NCBI RefSeq assembly: GCF_004802635.2
Contig: NZ_CP046052.1
Location: forward strand, 310,001 to 374,000
Source of the DNA: Methylocystis heyeri
GTDB taxonomy: Bacteria; Pseudomonadota; Alphaproteobacteria; Rhizobiales; Beijerinckiaceae
Length of the DNA stretch: 64,000 nucleotides
Reading direction: 5' to 3'
The notes beneath the pieces are model-generated. The model was given only the letters and a program-made list of their open reading frames with translations. It had not been told where the DNA came from and searched no databases. Positions 1 to 8,781 of the stretch are shown here, piece by piece (position 1 is the first letter of the stretch; every line of letters begins with the position of its first letter). A program made the position numbers and the translations under genes.

Positions 1-235
1 TTTAATCCGGGTTGCGTCGGGAAATCCTTTACCTTCCCACCATCGCAACGCGCTCCATCCCCAATCGGAGGATACCGATAAATCTAGCTCAAATTCCCTT
101 GGATCGTGCAATTTTTCATCGGCTTGGGTTGACGGCGGGGCTTTTGCGTCTGGACTCCGATCGAAAGCGGCGCCAACCTGCAAAGCCTTTATTGCAGCGG
201 CGCGTCCCGGGATGGACGAAGGGAAGGCGAGAGTC
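1..235. other. Leading intergenic region
   Basis: No convincing gene is visible before the MacA-like start. A short open frame here lacks a good ribosome site and reads like antisense or random high-GC sequence. The promoter of the efflux operon may lie here, but I could not define -35/-10 boxes with confidence. Confidence 0.4.
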
Positions 236-1450
236 ATGAGCGAACCCCTCTTGCTGCAGCCAAAGCCTGCGGCCGAGGGCGCGCCTGTGGACGCGAAAGT
301 CTCTTCACGGCAACGTAACAGGGGATTCGGGTCTATTGCGGTTGCGGGGCTGATCTTGCTCTGCGGCGGGATCGCCCTGTATTGGTCGATCGACAGGAAA
401 AGTCACATCGGCTTCGTGACGAAGAGAATATCCCGCGGGCCGGTCGTGCGGACGGTGACGACCAGCGGCACGGTCAATCCGATCATCACCGTGCAGGTCG
501 GCGCCTATGTTTCCGGCGTCGTTCAGGCGCGCTATTGCGACTACAATACCGAAGTCAAGAAAGGACAGATCTGCGCCAAGATCGATCCGCGCCCCTACCA
601 GGCAGTGGTCGATCAGACGCGCGCCAATCTCGGCGTAGCGAAGGCGCAGCTCGTCAAGGACAAGGCGAATCTCGCCTATACCAGGGTCGCCTTGGAGCGC
701 AATCAGAAGCTCGTCGTGACCAAGGCGGTCTCGCAGGACGTCCGCGACCAGTCGCAAAGCGCCTATGATCAGGCCGTAGCGCAGGTGGGCCTCGACGAGG
801 CGACCATCGCCCTCCAGGAGGCCAATCTTCGCGCAGCCGAGATCAACCTCGGTTACACCGACATCATCGCACCGGTCGACGGCACGGTTGTCACGCGAGC
901 GGTCGAGATGGGCCAGACCGTCGCCGCAAGTTTCCAGACGCCGACGCTGTTCCTCGTCGGCACGGATCTGACGATCATGCAGGTAGACGCCAACGTCTCC
1001 GAGAGCGACGTGGGCGCGATCAGGACGGGCGACAAGGCTAGCTTTACGGTGGAGTCTTTTCCCAACCGAACATTCGCCGGAGAGGTGATCCAGGTGCGCC
1101 AATCGCCGCAGACCATCCAGAACGTCGTCACCTATGACGTGGTGGTCAGCGCGCCGAATAAAGACCACGCGCTGAAGCCCGGCATGACGGCGACGACCCG
1201 GATCGTCATCGACGAGCGCGCCGACGCGCTGCGTGCGCCCGATCAAGCCTTCCGATACGCCCCCAAAGGCTCGGCGATCGAGGCGCCGAAGGAGGGATCG
1301 GCGAAGCTATGGGTGCTGCGAGACGGCGCGCCGCAAGCCGTAATCGTTACGCTCGGGCTGGACGACGACGTCAATACCGAAATCTTGGCGGGCGAAGCGC
1401 ACGAGGGCGACGAGGCTATCATTGGTGAAGAACGCCGCCCCTCTCCCTGA
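236..1450 (+). CDS. macA: MacA-like periplasmic adaptor of an ABC efflux pump
   Basis: Membrane-fusion (HlyD/RND-adaptor) protein that would bridge an inner-membrane MacB transporter to an outer-membrane channel. One N-terminal membrane anchor lies at about residues 33-51. It is followed by a barrel-sandwich/lipoyl half (about 75-130), a helical hairpin rich in Ala/Gln, the second lipoyl half (TDIIAPVDGTVV) and a beta-barrel region. The length of 404 aa is usual for the family. I chose the ATG at 236 because an AAGGCGAG ribosome site precedes it; an in-frame ATG at 212 would add 8 residues. The stop lies 20 bp before macB, so the two form an operon. Substrate unknown. In this family MacA/MacB pairs export macrolides, peptides or lipid-like compounds. 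Confidence 0.88.
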   Translation: MSEPLLLQPKPAAEGAPVDAKVSSRQRNRGFGSIAVAGLILLCGGIALYWSIDRKSHIGFVTKRISRGPVVRTVTTSGTVNPIITVQVGAYVSGVVQARYCDYNTEVKKGQICAKIDPRPYQAVVDQTRANLGVAKAQLVKDKANLAYTRVALERNQKLVVTKAVSQDVRDQSQSAYDQAVAQVGLDEATIALQEANLRAAEINLGYTDIIAPVDGTVVTRAVEMGQTVAASFQTPTLFLVGTDLTIMQVDANVSESDVGAIRTGDKASFTVESFPNRTFAGEVIQVRQSPQTIQNVVTYDVVVSAPNKDHALKPGMTATTRIVIDERADALRAPDQAFRYAPKGSAIEAPKEGSAKLWVLRDGAPQAVIVTLGLDDDVNTEILAGEAHEGDEAIIGEERRPSP

Positions 1451-1470
1451 GCGAGGCTGGATGGGAATCT

Positions 1471-3585
1471 ATGGTCGACCTGGTGATCGATGTGCGTAAT
1501 CTCACGCGGACGTTCGCAGTCGGCGATGTCCAGGTGCGTGCATTGCGGGGCGTCGATCTCGCGATCGAGCGAGGCGAGTTCGTCGCGATCATGGGCTCGT
1601 CCGGCTCGGGTAAGTCGACGCTGATGGCCATTCTGGGTTGCCTCGATCCTCCAACCGGCGGCCGTTACTACCTCGAAGGGGTGGACGTCGCCGGCCTGAA
1701 CGAGCCGCAACTCGCTAAATTGCGCGGCGAGCGCCTGGGGTTCGTCTTTCAAAGCTTTAATTTGCTCGCGCGCACGAGCGCGATCGAGAATGTCGCGTTG
1801 CCCTTGTTCTACTCCGAGCGCGTGAGCGAGAGGCGCGACAGAATGGAGAAGGCGCGCGCAGCTCTGAAATTGCTCGGTCTTGCTGAGCGCGAGAACAACA
1901 CGCCCGCTCAGCTTTCCGGCGGCCAGCAGCAGCGCGTTGCGATCGCGCGCGCGCTCATCAACGGCCCGAGCGTGTTGTTCGCCGACGAACCGACCGGCAA
2001 TCTCGACACCAGGACTTCACACGAAATCATGGAAACCCTGGCGTCGCTCAATCGCGACCAAGGCGTCACGATCATCGTGGTCACGCATGAGCAGGACATA
2101 GCGGAATTCGCCGGCCGCATCATCACCATGCGCGATGGTCTCATTGTCAGCGACGTCAGGCGAGAAGCGCCGGCTTCCTCGCAGCTCCCTGCGTCCGCCG
2201 AGGCGAAAGGGAGTTCGGCGGCAGCCGCGATCTTCCATCCGACCAGCGCCGTCTCGGCGCGCCTCCCTCGCGTTTCGACCTTCGCCTTCGCCTCGATGAT
2301 CGTCTCGGCTGCGGTTGCGGCCATCGCCCGCAACAAGCTGCGCTCTGCGCTGACCATGCTCGGCGTGTTCATTGGCGTTGCGGCGCTGATCGCGATGGTG
2401 GCGGTCGGCGACGGCGCCAATGCCGCCGTGCGCAAGCAAATCGAAAGTCTCGGCACCAATCTGGCGGTGGTGCTGCCCGGCGCCGTCCTTACCGGCGGCG
2501 CGCGCGTCGGTTTTGGCAGCGCCTCGACCCTGACCGTAGCCGATGCGCAGGCGATCCGTCGCGAGGCTGCGACCGTGTCGCTCGTCGCCTATCTCATGCG
2601 GCAGATGGGACAGGTGCAGCTCGGCGCCCAGAACTGGACGACGAACATCCAGGCCGTGTCTGTCAATTACCCGCCGGTGACCAATTGGAGCATAGCCGCG
2701 GGACGCGGCGTCACCCCGGAGGACGAGCGGCGCGCCGCCCTCGTCGTCGTGATCGGCCAGACGGTCTACAAGCAGCTCTTCACCCACGGCGAGGACCCGC
2801 TCGGCGCGATGATCCTCGTGAAGGGCTTCCCGCTGCGTGTGGTGGGCCTGCTCGCAGCCAAGGGGCAGAGCATGTGGGGACAGGATCAGGACGATCTCGT
2901 CATGATTCCGTTCAAGACCGGCGAACAGAAAGTGCTCGGCGTCGCGAGTCCCAATCAGGCGACCAACCTCACGGCGCTCTATCCGCTGCCCCCAAACCCT
3001 TTCAACCTTCAGCCGCGACTGGCGGGCTACGTCAATTCAATCTATGTGCAGGCCGCGGCCCAGGACAAGATCAAGACGGCGATCGACGAAATCAACCAGA
3101 TCCTCATGCGCCGCCATCGCATCAAGCCCACCGACGTCAAGGATTTCGACATCCGTAACCTGAGCCAGATCGCCGAGACCGCCGAAGGCTCGAGCCGGAT
3201 CATGGCCGTCCTGCTCGCGATCGTCGCCTCGATCTCGCTCGTCGTCGGCGGCATCGGCATCATGAACATACTGCTCGTCTCGGTGACGGAACGCACGCGC
3301 GAGATCGGGCTGCGCATGGCGGTCGGGGCGCGGCGTCTTCACGTGCTGGCGCAGTTTCTCGCCGAAGCGGTCCTGATCAGCGTTTCCGGCGGCGTCGCCG
3401 GCATTCTCGCCGGAATCACGATCTCCGAAGCTATCGCGCTGTTCTCGCGATGGTCGTCGCCCGTGTCCTTTGCCGCCATCGCCATCGGCTTCGCATTTTC
3501 AGCCGCCGTCGGCATATTCTTCGGCTATTACCCGGCGCGCAAAGCTGCGCGCCTCGATCCGATCCAAGCGCTGCGCTACGAATGA
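1471..3585 (+). CDS. macB: MacB-like ABC transporter, fused ATPase and permease
   Basis: Tripartite efflux ABC protein of 704 aa. The N-terminal ATPase has Walker A GSSGSGKST (about 42-50), signature LSGGQ (148-152), Walker B VLFADE (168-173) and the switch His in VVTHEQD. The C-terminal half has the MacB/FtsX arrangement: one membrane segment near 293-315, a large periplasmic domain, then three membrane segments, ending with the typical ARLDPIQALRYE tail. It follows macA and ends 7 bp before a cytochrome c gene, so all three are probably co-transcribed. No TolC-like outer-membrane gene is in the window. The substrate cannot be told from the sequence. Confidence 0.92.
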   Translation: MVDLVIDVRNLTRTFAVGDVQVRALRGVDLAIERGEFVAIMGSSGSGKSTLMAILGCLDPPTGGRYYLEGVDVAGLNEPQLAKLRGERLGFVFQSFNLLARTSAIENVALPLFYSERVSERRDRMEKARAALKLLGLAERENNTPAQLSGGQQQRVAIARALINGPSVLFADEPTGNLDTRTSHEIMETLASLNRDQGVTIIVVTHEQDIAEFAGRIITMRDGLIVSDVRREAPASSQLPASAEAKGSSAAAAIFHPTSAVSARLPRVSTFAFASMIVSAAVAAIARNKLRSALTMLGVFIGVAALIAMVAVGDGANAAVRKQIESLGTNLAVVLPGAVLTGGARVGFGSASTLTVADAQAIRREAATVSLVAYLMRQMGQVQLGAQNWTTNIQAVSVNYPPVTNWSIAAGRGVTPEDERRAALVVVIGQTVYKQLFTHGEDPLGAMILVKGFPLRVVGLLAAKGQSMWGQDQDDLVMIPFKTGEQKVLGVASPNQATNLTALYPLPPNPFNLQPRLAGYVNSIYVQAAAQDKIKTAIDEINQILMRRHRIKPTDVKDFDIRNLSQIAETAEGSSRIMAVLLAIVASISLVVGGIGIMNILLVSVTERTREIGLRMAVGARRLHVLAQFLAEAVLISVSGGVAGILAGITISEAIALFSRWSSPVSFAAIAIGFAFSAAVGIFFGYYPARKAARLDPIQALRYE

Positions 3586-3592
3586 GGCTCAC

Positions 3593-3949
3593 ATGATCCA
3601 GCGGCTGTCACTATTGCTTGCATCTCTGCTGAGCGTCGCAGGAGCCGCCGCGGCGCAGGAACGAACCGAAGAGTTGGCGGCTTCGGGGCGCAAACTCGCT
3701 TTGAGCGTTTGCGGAAATTGTCACGTCGTTGAGAAGGGACAGAAGCCCCCGATCTTGAAGCCTCCGGCCCCGGCTTTCGCGTCGCTTGTCGCGCGGGGAG
3801 GCTTCGATGAGCAAAAGCTGCGGAATTTCCTTTCCAGCCCTCACGCAAATTATGGACGATGGCGGAAGATGCCCAACCCCCGGCTCGCGGACTTCGAGGT
3901 GGACGAGATAGTGGTCTACTTCAACGAGATGAAGGCGCGGGCGCGTTAG
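3593..3949 (+). CDS. Small monoheme c-type cytochrome
   Basis: Exported 118-aa class I-type cytochrome c. A cleavable signal peptide (about 1-21, ending AAAAQ) is followed by the heme-binding CGNCH at 40-44 and a probable axial Met in RKMPNP near residue 93. The ATG at 3593 lies 7 bp after macB, which suggests co-transcription with the efflux genes; an upstream in-frame start inside macB would give no signal peptide. The TAG stop is the first part of a dispersed palindromic repeat. Two further small cytochromes in this window (near 6.7 and 17.7 kb) share the layout. Electron partner unknown. Confidence 0.85.
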   Translation: MIQRLSLLLASLLSVAGAAAAQERTEELAASGRKLALSVCGNCHVVEKGQKPPILKPPAPAFASLVARGGFDEQKLRNFLSSPHANYGRWRKMPNPRLADFEVDEIVVYFNEMKARAR

Positions 3950-4140
3950 AGCATGTTCCCAAAAAGTGCGAAGCGGTTTTTGGAAAAGAACATGCTCCGT
4001 CGATGAGATTTGGAGCGTTCGACTGCGTTTGAACCGAGCGCGCGTTAGAGCATGTTCCCAAAAAGTGCGAAGCGGTTTTTGGAAAAGAACATGCTTTGTC
4101 GATGAGATTTGGAGCGTTCGACTGCGTTTGAACCCAACGC
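3942..4140. repeat. Tandem duplication (99-bp period) of a palindromic dispersed repeat
   Basis: Two nearly identical units follow each other with a period of 99 bp. Each starts with TAGAGCATGTTC, continues with a CCAAAAA...TTTTTGG inner stem and closes with GAACATGCTC or GAACATGCTT, so each can fold into a hairpin of about 49 nt. The rest of the unit (GATTTGGAGCGTTCGACTG...) is duplicated too. Related copies occur near 9.5 and 18.1 kb. Confidence 0.9.
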
Positions 4141-4194
4141 ACTCTAGCTTTCGCCGGCGGCGCCTGGAGCCGCGGGGCCAGGGCCAACTATACA

Positions 4195-4229
4195 TAAAAG
4201 GAGGCCGGGCGTGAGATGCGCCCGGCCTC
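4195..4229 (-). terminator. Rho-independent terminator of the beta-helix gene
   Basis: A strong GC stem (GAGGCCGGGCG paired with CGCCCGGCCTC) lies 8 bp after the minus-strand stop at 4237. On that strand it is followed by CTTTTATGT. The shape and position fit an intrinsic terminator. Confidence 0.8.
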
Positions 4230-4236
4230 GTCTCGC

Positions 4237-5343
4237 TTAATTGGCGGCCGTCGAAAGGGGCGCTCCCAGCGTGGGCGATCCAAACGGAATGGGGAGGTTC
4301 GGGTCGGAGGTGTTGCCGACGACGATCTCGTCCGTCCTGCCGAAGGTGTTGATTTGGGCGCTTGGTCCCCAGGCGTTGTTGATGACGTTGTTGTAGGAGA
4401 TATTGTCCCTCGTCATATAGCCGATGATGCCCATCGCGAAGCCGTCCATATAGTTATATTTGGCGGCTGCGCCGGCGCCGGAGATCTCGATGCCGATGCC
4501 GGTGGAAACTTTCCCTTGCGCGTAATTGTCCAGGACTCGCGTGCCGGTTCCGGTGGTCACGATGGAGTAGGCGATCGTATTTCCGTCGGCCACCGGATTC
4601 ACCCATTTGGTGAAATTATTGCCCTGCACCAGGAGATTGGTGGTTTCGTTGGTTCCGCCCTGTCCCTGGATTTCAATGCCCATTCGCGAGATGCCGCTGG
4701 CCTTGTTATAGGACACGACGATGTTGGCGCCCTGGTCCGCTCCCGAATTGACCATGGATATGGGTTGGAAGACGTTGGTGATGGTGTTGTGGGTGATCGT
4801 CACGCTGTCCGCGTAATAGCCGAACAGCGCCGAACCCCATTGCGTCGGGATGTCGCTCACGGTGTTCCCCGATATGACCGAGTTTTTGAGGATGACCCAG
4901 CGCAGCCCGTTTTTCTTGAAGGTGCAGTTCATGACCGAGATGTGGTTGGAGCCGTTCGTCGACGTAAAGGTGTCGCCGATCAGTTCCACTGCGCCGTGGC
5001 TGGTGTCGACGCCGGTTCCGACGAAGTTGAGAGCGCTCAATGATATGTCGTGGCTGTCCGACGGATTGAGCTGGAAAATCGGCACAGAGTCGGCCGTATC
5101 GTGCAGGACGGCTCCCGCGACGCCCTGTAGGGAAACCCCTGATTTGAGCGTCACGCCGGAGAGATAATAGTTTCCCGCGTTGAACTGGACGATATCGCCC
5201 GTCGCCGATGCGTTGATCGCTTTCTGCACGGCGGTGGTGTCGTTCCCGCTGGGAGACACCGCTCTCGTCGTCGCGTTTGCGGGAATTGCGGAGAGGCAAA
5301 GGATCACACAGGCGGTAGCCGCTCCGGGTTGATGAAATGACAT
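4237..5343 (-). CDS. Secreted right-handed beta-helix (pectate-lyase-like) protein
   Basis: Protein of 368 aa with a clear signal peptide (MSFHQPGAATACVILCLSAI, cleavage near PANA-T). It then has many short Asn/Gly/Val-rich turns such as NHISVMNCTF, VISGNTVSD and VTITHNTITN, which are typical parallel beta-helix rungs. The opening segment (DTTAVQKAINA...GDIVQFNAGNYYL) matches the start of the pectate-lyase/polygalacturonase superfamily. I chose the ATG at 5343 because AAGGAG precedes it at good spacing and a signal peptide results; the open frame runs further upstream without a ribosome site. The family includes polysaccharide lyases, epimerases and surface proteins, so the activity is open. 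Monocistronic, with its own terminator. Confidence 0.75.
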   Translation of the reverse strand: MSFHQPGAATACVILCLSAIPANATTRAVSPSGNDTTAVQKAINASATGDIVQFNAGNYYLSGVTLKSGVSLQGVAGAVLHDTADSVPIFQLNPSDSHDISLSALNFVGTGVDTSHGAVELIGDTFTSTNGSNHISVMNCTFKKNGLRWVILKNSVISGNTVSDIPTQWGSALFGYYADSVTITHNTITNVFQPISMVNSGADQGANIVVSYNKASGISRMGIEIQGQGGTNETTNLLVQGNNFTKWVNPVADGNTIAYSIVTTGTGTRVLDNYAQGKVSTGIGIEISGAGAAAKYNYMDGFAMGIIGYMTRDNISYNNVINNAWGPSAQINTFGRTDEIVVGNTSDPNLPIPFGSPTLGAPLSTAAN

Positions 5344-5607
5344 GAATGCTCCTTGGGTTGGGTTGTTGAAACGCCAGCCACCCACGCTTCGGTTAACGCC
5401 AGGCTCACGAGCATACAAGTTATTGACAAATAATGATTTTATGATAAGGCTAAGTCTGCCTCGGGAGCAGACGCGCAGAGCGGATTCCGCTTGTTGGCCT
5501 TTAAACCGGATCAACAAGGTGGAAAGATGGCGGCGCCCGAAATGGTGCGATCTTCGCGTCGAGCGCTCGCGAGGAAGTCCGATATTTCCGACATGGCGTC
5601 ATCTGGA

Positions 5608-6618
5608 TCAGTCTCCTCGAAAAGCCTGTTGAGCCTGCTCATCGAGGGCGGCTGCATGTGGCCTGTATCTCGGCGAGTAGTGAAAGGTGACGACGCGCTT
5701 TGCTCCTGCGAGGCGCGCAATGGTCCCTGCCTGCCATGCGGTGAGGTGGCGCCGCGCGGCGGCGATCTCTGCGTCGGACTGGAGGAAGGTCGCCTCGATG
5801 AAAAGAATGTCGGCATTTTCCGCGAGGCGGACAATCGTCTCGATGTTGGCGTCGGTATAGGCGCAGTCGGTGACATAGACGAGTTTTCCACCGGCTCCCA
5901 TTCTCATGATGGACTGCCTGAGTTCGCCGAGGGGCAGGGTCGCCGGCGCTCCTGTCGCGCTCTCGCGCCATGAAACATCGATCTGCGTGTCGTCCGGCGC
6001 GCCGCGGATTACCGCTTCCTTGAAAGTCCCGAGCCAGGGGCCGATCGCCAATCCCATTGCCTCCGCTTTGTTTCTCCAAATATTGACGTGAGCGCGCTCC
6101 TGCACCGCGAAAGCGAGTACGGGCATGCCATGGTCGAGCGTCGCAGCCTTTACGAGGACATCGGGCTCCTTCAGAATTACGCCGTCATGGCGGCGTTCGG
6201 CCTGCCGGCTCTCTCTTGCAAATTCGCGGCTTCCGGCGAAGCGCGCTGCGCCGGCGACGCCCGATGAATTGATTTCCATGACGCAGAAAGCGAGCTGTCC
6301 CTCACTGCCGCCGATGAGATTCCAATTGTAGGCGCGCAGCTTGTGTTCCACGGCGTCGATGACGCCCTCCGGCCCGAACAGGTTGATGGTCCTGTCCCGG
6401 CCGAGCAGGCGCCGGAGCAGGCAGTCGAATCCGATGAAATGGTCCATGTGCCGATGGGTGATGAAAATGTCTCCGACGCGTAAGAGTTTCCGCGTTGAAA
6501 GCGATGAAATTTCACCAAGATCGAACAGCATGGCGCGTCGCTGGAAAACGAGGTCCACATATAATCCGGGATCTTCGAAGGGGGCGTTTACGAGACGGGC
6601 GTCGAAATGACGGGGCAT
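5608..6618 (-). CDS. MBL-fold metallo-hydrolase, RNase Z-like
   Basis: Protein of 336 aa with the metallo-beta-lactamase metal motif HRHMDH (55-60) in the context VGDIFITHRHMDHFIGFD. Further likely metal ligands lie in VTDCAYTD and in a late VTFHYSPRY segment. The placing of these motifs resembles the ribonuclease Z branch of the fold, but the body between them is divergent. I therefore call only a hydrolase and not the tRNA 3'-processing enzyme. The start lies head-to-head with the cytochrome c transcript on the other strand, so the two share a short divergent promoter region of about 110 bp. Substrate unknown. Confidence 0.75.
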   Translation of the reverse strand: MPRHFDARLVNAPFEDPGLYVDLVFQRRAMLFDLGEISSLSTRKLLRVGDIFITHRHMDHFIGFDCLLRRLLGRDRTINLFGPEGVIDAVEHKLRAYNWNLIGGSEGQLAFCVMEINSSGVAGAARFAGSREFARESRQAERRHDGVILKEPDVLVKAATLDHGMPVLAFAVQERAHVNIWRNKAEAMGLAIGPWLGTFKEAVIRGAPDDTQIDVSWRESATGAPATLPLGELRQSIMRMGAGGKLVYVTDCAYTDANIETIVRLAENADILFIEATFLQSDAEIAAARRHLTAWQAGTIARLAGAKRVVTFHYSPRYRPHAAALDEQAQQAFRGD

Positions 6619-6732
6619 GTGCGCACTCTCGGCCGGGCGCCTGTGTTTTTTGCTTTTTCCCGGCGTGAGCCGGCCGTTTCTGGACGTCGCTTCAGGGTAA
6701 GTATAGCATCTCGGACAACCCAGGAGGCAAAG

Positions 6733-7062
6733 ATGAAGGCGATAGGCTCATCTGTCGGCGGTCTCTTCCTTTCGTTCATCGTTGCGGCCTCGGCCGGCGC
6801 GCAGACGGTCGATCCGGCGGCGGGACAAAGGCTGGCTGAGGCCGACTGCGCCGCCTGTCACCAGGTCAAGCCCGGCTCCCCGCCGAAGAATCCGGCGAGC
6901 AAGGCCCCGAGCTTCACGGCTGTCAGCCGAATGCCCTCGACGACCGCGCTTTCAATAAAAGTGTTTTTGCGGACTTCTCACGCCAATATGCCGAATATCG
7001 TCCTCACACCCGAGGAGATCGACTCCGTCGCGGCTTATATTCTGAGCCTTTCGGGCAAATAA
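6733..7062 (+). CDS. Small monoheme c-type cytochrome
   Basis: Exported 109-aa cytochrome c. Signal peptide about 1-23 (cleavage after SAGA), heme motif CAACH at 39-43, probable axial Met in HANMPN (residue 86), and the usual C-terminal helix (TPEEIDSVAAYILSL). The ATG at 6733 has AGGAGG six bases upstream; longer in-frame starts lack one. It resembles the cytochrome at 3.6 kb in the SHAN(M/Y) segment, so the two may be paralogues. It stands alone, divergent from the MBL-fold gene. Confidence 0.87.
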   Translation: MKAIGSSVGGLFLSFIVAASAGAQTVDPAAGQRLAEADCAACHQVKPGSPPKNPASKAPSFTAVSRMPSTTALSIKVFLRTSHANMPNIVLTPEEIDSVAAYILSLSGK

Positions 7063-7076
7063 TCCTGCGGCGACAT

Positions 7077-7102
7077 CGAGGGTCGCGTGAGGCGATCCCT
7101 CG
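7077..7102. terminator. Possible bidirectional terminator hairpin
   Basis: CGAGGG-CGC...GCG-TCCCTCG inverted repeat between the convergent cytochrome c and DUF3775 genes. No T-run follows, so termination is only suggested by position. Confidence 0.35.
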
Positions 7103-7168
7103 CGCGCGGATTTCCCACAGCCGTCGCGTGCATTACGGCAGCCGCAAGGTTTCGCGGCGCCGGCCCGC

Positions 7169-7570
7169 TCATTGCCGGTCGGCGGCGTAGCCTTCGCAAC
7201 TTTCGTCGAATTCCGCCAGGCCGCCCTCCAGGAAAGAGGCGAGCAAGGGTATGCCCAGCAGATAGGCTGCGGTCGGTCCCTGTCGTCTCTGGCGGGCCTG
7301 AGCTACCGCGTCGTCCCATTCCGCCGCAGTAAAATCTCCGCGCCCGACCCAGGCCAGGGCGACCAGCTCGCATTGCTCGTCCTCGTCCATCGCCTCGATG
7401 AATTCGCTGATTTCGCGGTGCACCGAAGGATAGGCTTCTTCGGTAAGGACGCTGACGAATTTGTCGTCGGAAGCATCGGACGCGTCGGCGTGAATTCCTT
7501 CGTCCTCGGATTCCAGCTCGCGCGCCTTGACGATCACGTAACATACTTTGGCGGTGTTGATGTCCGGCAT
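7169..7570 (-). CDS. DUF3775 family protein
   Basis: Acidic 133-aa cytosolic protein with the features I associate with DUF3775: N-terminal INTAKVCYVIVKARELE, a middle LTEEAYPSVHREISEFI, then DEDEQCELVALAWVGRGDF and LLGIPLLASFLEGGL. Members are found mainly in Alphaproteobacteria and their function is unknown. The ATG at 7570 is preceded by an AGGGGG purine stretch; the frame runs further upstream without similarity. It is convergent with the preceding cytochrome c gene. Confidence 0.72.
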   Translation of the reverse strand: MPDINTAKVCYVIVKARELESEDEGIHADASDASDDKFVSVLTEEAYPSVHREISEFIEAMDEDEQCELVALAWVGRGDFTAAEWDDAVAQARQRRQGPTAAYLLGIPLLASFLEGGLAEFDESCEGYAADRQ

Positions 7571-7845
7571 GGTCCGCCCCCTGCTAACCGCGCTTTCCAG
7601 GTTCAACGAGCGTGAAGCGCCGCTCGAACCAATATAGACGCATCGCATGCCAAAGGCGATGCCCGCTTCGCGCACGCAGTCCGATCGATAGTCCGAGGAT
7701 TAGAGGCGGCTGCGAGAAGCGCTCCGCCCAAACGACGCGAGCGAGGGCGGAGCGCGGCGCATTGTCTCCGCCATGTCCATGCCGTCACGAAACTTTCTCA
7801 AGCATCCGGCGTTTCCCCTGCGCCATTCAACCTCGGAGCAGAACC

Positions 7846-8169
7846 ATGGGCTCATACAGGAAGGCGATAAAGGACGATCTGCAGGCCCTTCGCGACGACA
7901 TCGGCAAATTGGCCGACACCTTGACCGGCATGGTGACCGACAAGGGCGGCGAGGTCGGCGACGACGTGAGAGAGCGCATCGACAATATCCGGGAGCGCCT
8001 CGACGGAGCGATGTCTCAGGCTTCCGAAAAGGGCGGACAGCTGGTGAGCGCGGCCCAGGTCGGCGCCCTGCGCGAGACCCTGGAAAGTTCGGTGAGAGAA
8101 TATCCGCTGACCATGCTCGCGGTGGCGGCGGGCGTCGGAGCCGCGGTCGCCGCTCAATTGCGGCGCTAG
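7846..8169 (+). CDS. DUF883/YqjD-like membrane-anchored protein
   Basis: Protein of 107 aa. The first 80 residues form a charged amphipathic helix region (IKDDLQALRDDIGKLADTL..., IDNIRERLDGAMSQA). It ends in a short hydrophobic anchor (TMLAVAAGVGAAVAAQLRR). This is the pattern of ElaB/YqjD/DUF883 proteins, which sit in the inner membrane and have been linked to ribosome binding in stationary phase in E. coli. The following gene is a YqjE-like holin-superfamily protein, so the YqjD-YqjE pairing is kept. The TAG stop belongs to a dispersed repeat. Confidence 0.72.
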   Translation: MGSYRKAIKDDLQALRDDIGKLADTLTGMVTDKGGEVGDDVRERIDNIRERLDGAMSQASEKGGQLVSAAQVGALRETLESSVREYPLTMLAVAAGVGAAVAAQLRR

Positions 8170-8248
8170 AGCGATCCGATTTCAGCAGGCGCGCAAGCGC
8201 ATTTCGCAAAAGTTGCGAGGCTTTTGCGATAAAAATGCGCTCCGGTCT
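8167..8248. repeat. Dispersed palindromic repeat, 'GCGCATTT' subtype
   Basis: Begins with TAGAGCG at the stop codon of the DUF883 gene. It contains arms GCGCATTT...CGCAAAAG and CTTTTGCG...AAATGCGC that can form a long hairpin. A piece of the same subtype (CAAAA...CTTTTGCGG-AAAGCGCTCT) ends the repeat near 14.4 kb. Confidence 0.75.
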
Positions 8249-8249
8249 T

Positions 8250-8765
8250 ATGAGCAGGCGCGAATTCTTTTCGATCGGACGAAGCCGTCCGATCGGAGAT
8301 CGCGCAAATGCAGGCGGGCGGCAAGTGTTCGAGTCCCTGATCCACAGCGTGAAGCAATCGTTTGGCGAAGCCTTCGCGGCGATTGTCATTGGATGCGTCG
8401 TTGGTGTGCTGGGGGTGACGGCCTTCGGGCTTTTGACTTTCGCGGCTTACCAATGGGGACAGTGGCTGGCCGGCCCCGTCGTCTCCGCCGGCGCGCTCAG
8501 CGCCATATATCTGGCGCTGGCGCTTGCGATCTGGTTGGTGTGGCGTTCGAGGCGCGATGCGCAGCGAGAGCTGCAGGCTTCTTCCTTCCGGTCCTCGGCC
8601 GAGGCGCTGCCCCGCTTCCTGCCCGATCAGCGCATCCTTGCGCTGGCGGCCGGCCTGAAAGAACTGGGGCGCTTCACGAAATCGCCGAAGCTGGCGCCGG
8701 GTTTGATGCTGGCCGCGCTCCTGATTTTGCTGCTGCAGCGATCCTCCAGGTCCAAGGGAAGGTAA
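8250..8765 (+). CDS. Phage-holin-superfamily-III/YqjE-like membrane protein
   Basis: Membrane protein of up to 171 aa with two adjacent hydrophobic segments (FAAIVIGCVVGVLGVTAFGL and a LSAIYLALALAIWLVW helix), a basic RSRRDAQRE stretch and a third hydrophobic C-terminal segment (LMLAALLILLLQ). The length and arrangement fit the holin-III/YqjE family often found behind DUF883 genes. The start is uncertain. The ATG at 8250 lies just after a repeat. A GTG at 8325 (opening VFESLIHSVKQSF) would begin where the conserved part begins and may be the true start. Confidence 0.6.
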   Translation: MSRREFFSIGRSRPIGDRANAGGRQVFESLIHSVKQSFGEAFAAIVIGCVVGVLGVTAFGLLTFAAYQWGQWLAGPVVSAGALSAIYLALALAIWLVWRSRRDAQRELQASSFRSSAEALPRFLPDQRILALAAGLKELGRFTKSPKLAPGLMLAALLILLLQRSSRSKGR

Positions 8766-8781
8766 AACCGGGGGCGTTTGG

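Noticed and set aside
3942-4140. A CRISPR array
   Set aside because: Only two units with nearly identical 'spacers' in between and no cas gene; it is a tandem duplication of a dispersed repeat.
5608-6618. Calling the MBL protein RNase Z (rnz)
   Set aside because: The HxHxDH motif is present but the rest is divergent and tRNA-binding parts could not be recognised.
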